From contig DATCKS010000587.1 of NCBI GenBank assembly GCA_036562265.1, positions 1 to 8,830 of the forward strand: DNA of 8,830 nucleotides, given 5' to 3'. A program made the position numbers and the translations under genes. Source of the DNA: DASVDK01 sp036562265 [NCBI: Thermodesulfobacteriota bacterium] (GTDB taxonomy: Bacteria > DASVDK01). Below are positions 6,927-8,830 of the stretch, piece after piece. The notes beneath the pieces are model-generated. The model saw nothing but the letters and a program-made list of their open reading frames with translations. It did not search any database and was not told the DNA's origin. Each line of letters begins with the position of its first letter. The stretch's first letter is position 1.

Positions 6927-6935
6927 CACCTGACC

Positions 6936-7706
6936 ATGGCGTTAGAGGAGACGCTTGCCCGGCTCGGGATCGAGGGGCGCCGGGCGCGCTTCTACCTGGC
7001 GGCGCTCGAGCTGGGAGAGGCGCCGATCGCGGCGGTGGCGCAGAAGGCGGGGGTCAGCCGCACGACGGCCTACGACCTCCTGGCCCGCCTGCTGCGCGAC
7101 GGGCTCGTGACCCGGGTCGAGAAGTCGGGGCGGCTGCACGTCCTGGCCGAGGACCCGGCCGCGCTCCTGCGCCGCCTCGACGAGCGGCGCGAGCTGCTCA
7201 CGGCCGCGCTCCCCGAGCTGCGATCGATCTACAACCGCTCCGCCGTCAAGCCTCGCATCCACTTCTACGAGGGGGTCGAGGGGATCCGGACCGTCCTGCT
7301 CGACCGCCTCCAGTGCCGCAGCCGGCGGCTGCGCGGCATCCTCTCCATGCAGGACCTCCTCGAGGTGCCGGGCCGCCGCGAGATGGACCGGCTCATCGCG
7401 CTGCGCATCGAGGCGGGCATCCACCTCCAGGCGATCCGCTCGCGCGCCAAGGAGGTCGACCACATCTGGCCCTCGAGCGCCGCCGACCTGCGCGAGCTGC
7501 GCTACGCGCCCGAGGGGCTCGTCTTCGCCATGACGACGTACATCTACGACCACAAGGTCTCGTTCATCTCCACGCGGCGGGAGAGCTTCGGGATGATCGT
7601 CGAGAGCGAGGAGTTCGCGGCGCTCCAGGAGAACTACTTCGAGGTCCTCTGGCGGGTATCGGAGCCGGCCCCCGTGTTCGACGGCGAGCCGGCGGAGGCC
7701 CGGTGA
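6936..7706 (+). CDS. TrmB-family transcriptional regulator
   Basis: A 256-residue DNA-binding protein. Residues ~5-70 form a winged helix-turn-helix of the TrmB type: the first helices FYLAALELGEAPIAAVA, a recognition helix around SRTTAYDLLARLL (41-53), and a wing near VEKSGRLHVL. A charged helix (~75-100) probably serves as a linker or dimer coil. The C-terminal part opens with the FYEGVEGIRTVL stretch (110-121), typical of TrmB-like sensor domains, and contains no known enzyme motif. TrmB proteins were first described in archaea as sugar-responsive repressors or activators, and bacterial members are common but mostly uncharacterised. The gene is divergent from the catabolic operon and lies 47 nt before a peptide-type ABC transporter gene on the same strand, so it is well placed to control both (inference). 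The effector is unknown. Confidence 0.85.
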   Translation: MALEETLARLGIEGRRARFYLAALELGEAPIAAVAQKAGVSRTTAYDLLARLLRDGLVTRVEKSGRLHVLAEDPAALLRRLDERRELLTAALPELRSIYNRSAVKPRIHFYEGVEGIRTVLLDRLQCRSRRLRGILSMQDLLEVPGRREMDRLIALRIEAGIHLQAIRSRAKEVDHIWPSSAADLRELRYAPEGLVFAMTTYIYDHKVSFISTRRESFGMIVESEEFAALQENYFEVLWRVSEPAPVFDGEPAEAR

Positions 7707-7753
7707 GCCGGCTCCCGCCGGGCCTGGCCCCGCGCGAAACGCCGTGCTAGAAG
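7707..7753 (+). other. Short spacer between regulator and transporter
   Basis: These 47 nt contain no clear promoter or terminator. The sequence just before the transporter start offers only GAAG as a weak ribosome binding site. The regulator and transporter may share a transcript. Confidence 0.3.
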
Positions 7754-8752
7754 ATGACGATGCCGCCGCTCCTCGACGTGCGCAACCTCGAGACCAGCTT
7801 CAGGACGTCCCACGGCCTGGTGAAGGCGGTCGACGGGGTGAGCTTCGACATCCAGCCGGGCGAGACCCTCGCCCTCGTCGGTGAGTCGGGGTGCGGCAAG
7901 TCGGTCACCGCGCTGTCGATCATGCGCCTGGTGCCGAACCCGCCGGGCCGCATCACGGGCGGTGAGGTGCTCTTCGACGGTCGCGACCTCCTCACCCTCT
8001 CCGACCGGGAGATGCGCCGTGTCCGCGGCAAGGACATCGGCATGATCTTCCAGGAGCCGATGACGTCGCTGAACCCCGTGCTCACGATCGGGCTGCAGCT
8101 CACCGAGACGATGGAGCACCACCTCGGGCTTACGCCGGCCGCCGCCAGGGCCCGCGCCGTCGAGCTCCTCGGCCTGGTCGGCATCCCCGAGCCCGAGCGG
8201 CGCCTGTCGCAGCACCCGCATCAGTTCTCGGGCGGCATGCGGCAGCGGGTCATGATCGCCATCGCGCTCTCCTGCCGGCCCCGTCTCGTCCTGGCCGACG
8301 AGCCGACGACCGCCCTGGACGTGACGATCCAGGCCCAGATCCTCGAGCTGCTCAAGAAGCTCTCGCAGGAGTTCGGCGTCGCCATGGTGATCATCACGCA
8401 CAACCTCGGCGTCGTCGCCCGCTACGCCGACCGGGTGAACGTGATGTACGCGGGGCGCGTGGTCGAGCGCGGGCCCGCGGCCGAGATCTACGACCGCCCG
8501 CTGCACCCCTACACGCTGGGGCTCCTCCGCTCCGTGCCGCGGCTCGACCGGCCGCGCCGCCAGCGACTCGACCCCATCCCGGGGCAGCCGCCGGACCTCG
8601 CGCGGCTGCCGGCCGGCTGCAGCTTCCGCCCGCGATGCCGCTTCGCCGTGGAGCGTTGCGAGCGCGAGACCCCGCCCCTCCTGCCGCAGGCCGGCGGGCG
8701 CCTGTCCGCCTGCTGGAAGGCGGCCGAGCTTCCGGCGCCGGAGGCCGCATGA
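7754..8752 (+). CDS. Dipeptide/oligopeptide ABC transporter ATP-binding protein (DppD/OppD-like)
   Basis: A 332-residue cytoplasmic ATPase of an Opp/Dpp/nickel-type importer. All ABC motifs are present: Walker A GESGCGKS (43-50), Q-loop Gln100 in [11 protein letters not shown], signature FSGGM (158-162), Walker B LVLADEP (178-184), D-loop ALD, and the switch His216 (ITHN). The C-terminal oligo-peptide domain follows ([12 protein letters not shown], ~251-262). It has four cysteines, C289, C295, C302 and C320, in the pattern [14 protein letters not shown]. This pattern is normal for OppD/DppD and has been linked to an Fe-S cluster in a mycobacterial homologue. Family members import peptides but also nickel, opines, amino-sugars or other solutes, so the substrate is open. 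The start at 7754 is uncertain: the ATG at 7760 (two codons later) has GAAG at 6-nt spacing. The stop overlaps the next ATPase as ATGA. Binding protein and permeases are not in the window. Confidence 0.93.
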   Translation: MTMPPLLDVRNLETSFRTSHGLVKAVDGVSFDIQPGETLALVGESGCGKSVTALSIMRLVPNPPGRITGGEVLFDGRDLLTLSDREMRRVRGKDIGMIFQEPMTSLNPVLTIGLQLTETMEHHLGLTPAAARARAVELLGLVGIPEPERRLSQHPHQFSGGMRQRVMIAIALSCRPRLVLADEPTTALDVTIQAQILELLKKLSQEFGVAMVIITHNLGVVARYADRVNVMYAGRVVERGPAAEIYDRPLHPYTLGLLRSVPRLDRPRRQRLDPIPGQPPDLARLPAGCSFRPRCRFAVERCERETPPLLPQAGGRLSACWKAAELPAPEAA

Positions 8753-8830
8753 CGGCGGCCCGGCCGATCCTCGAGGTGCGCGATCTGCGCAAGCACTTCG
8801 TGGTGACGCAGGGGGTCGTCCGCCAGAAGG
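8749..8830 (+). CDS. Second ABC importer ATP-binding protein (DppF/OppF-like), 3'-truncated
   Basis: Only 27 codons are visible before the window ends. The start ([19 protein letters not shown], then TQGVVRQK) has the usual opening of DppF/OppF ATPases: a first beta strand ILEVRDL, then the KHF aromatic residue that stacks on ATP, and a variable loop before Walker A. Its ATG overlaps the stop of the DppD-like gene by 4 nt, the normal arrangement for the two ATPases of an Opp/Dpp importer. Walker A and later motifs lie outside the window, so the call rests on the N-terminus and gene order. Confidence 0.8.
   Translation, partial: MTAARPILEVRDLRKHFVVTQGVVRQK

Noticed and set aside
1-8830. Search by eye for CRISPR arrays, tRNA or rRNA genes, insertion sequences and attachment sites.
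   Set aside because: No regularly spaced repeats, transposase-like frames or recognisable RNA genes were seen. Nearly all of the window is filled by metabolic and transport genes.

Overview
The window is very GC-rich throughout, with codon third positions almost all G or C and dense shadow frames. This points to a high-GC bacterium. Gene content (IlvD-type sugar-acid dehydratase, archaeal-style thiolase, TrmB-type regulator, Dpp/Opp importer) resembles free-living soil or groundwater lineages such as Candidatus Rokubacteria/Methylomirabilota or deltaproteobacteria. That assignment is a guess from style, since no marker gene is present.

Layout. (1) 1-771, plus strand: the 3' part of a MacB/FtsX-type ABC permease, truncated by the window edge. 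(2) 772-870: a convergent gap holding only weak hairpins. (3) 871-6707, minus strand, read right to left: a compact four-gene cluster. It encodes a thiolase-like protein fused to a DUF35 OB-fold, an IlvD/Edd dehydratase of the L-arabinonate-dehydratase type, alanine dehydrogenase, and a class III PLP aminotransferase. The last three genes overlap by 7 and 4 nt, which is strong evidence of one operon. (4) 6708-6935: the divergent control region, with a phased CCGTGTAC repeat. (5) 6936-7706, plus strand: a TrmB-family regulator, the likely controller of this region. (6) 7754-8830, plus strand: a DppD/OppD ATPase followed, with an ATGA overlap, by the start of a DppF/OppF ATPase. This is the beginning of the ATPase part of an oligopeptide/dipeptide-type importer.

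How the genes may work together (inference). The importer brings in a small amino or peptide-like compound and the TrmB protein senses it or a product. The aminotransferase moves the amino group to pyruvate, giving alanine. Alanine dehydrogenase turns alanine back into pyruvate, releasing ammonia and NADH. The dehydratase removes water from a polyhydroxy acid, and the thiolase-like/DUF35 fusion makes or breaks a C-C bond, probably on a CoA ester. I cannot name the substrate.

The most unusual item is the thiolase-DUF35 fusion. It keeps the HDAF and GHP histidine motifs but has Ser where the acyl-accepting Cys of thiolases sits. It also lacks the second catalytic Cys and the zinc ribbon usual in DUF35 proteins. 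It may be a C-C lyase or a non-classical enzyme rather than a true thiolase.
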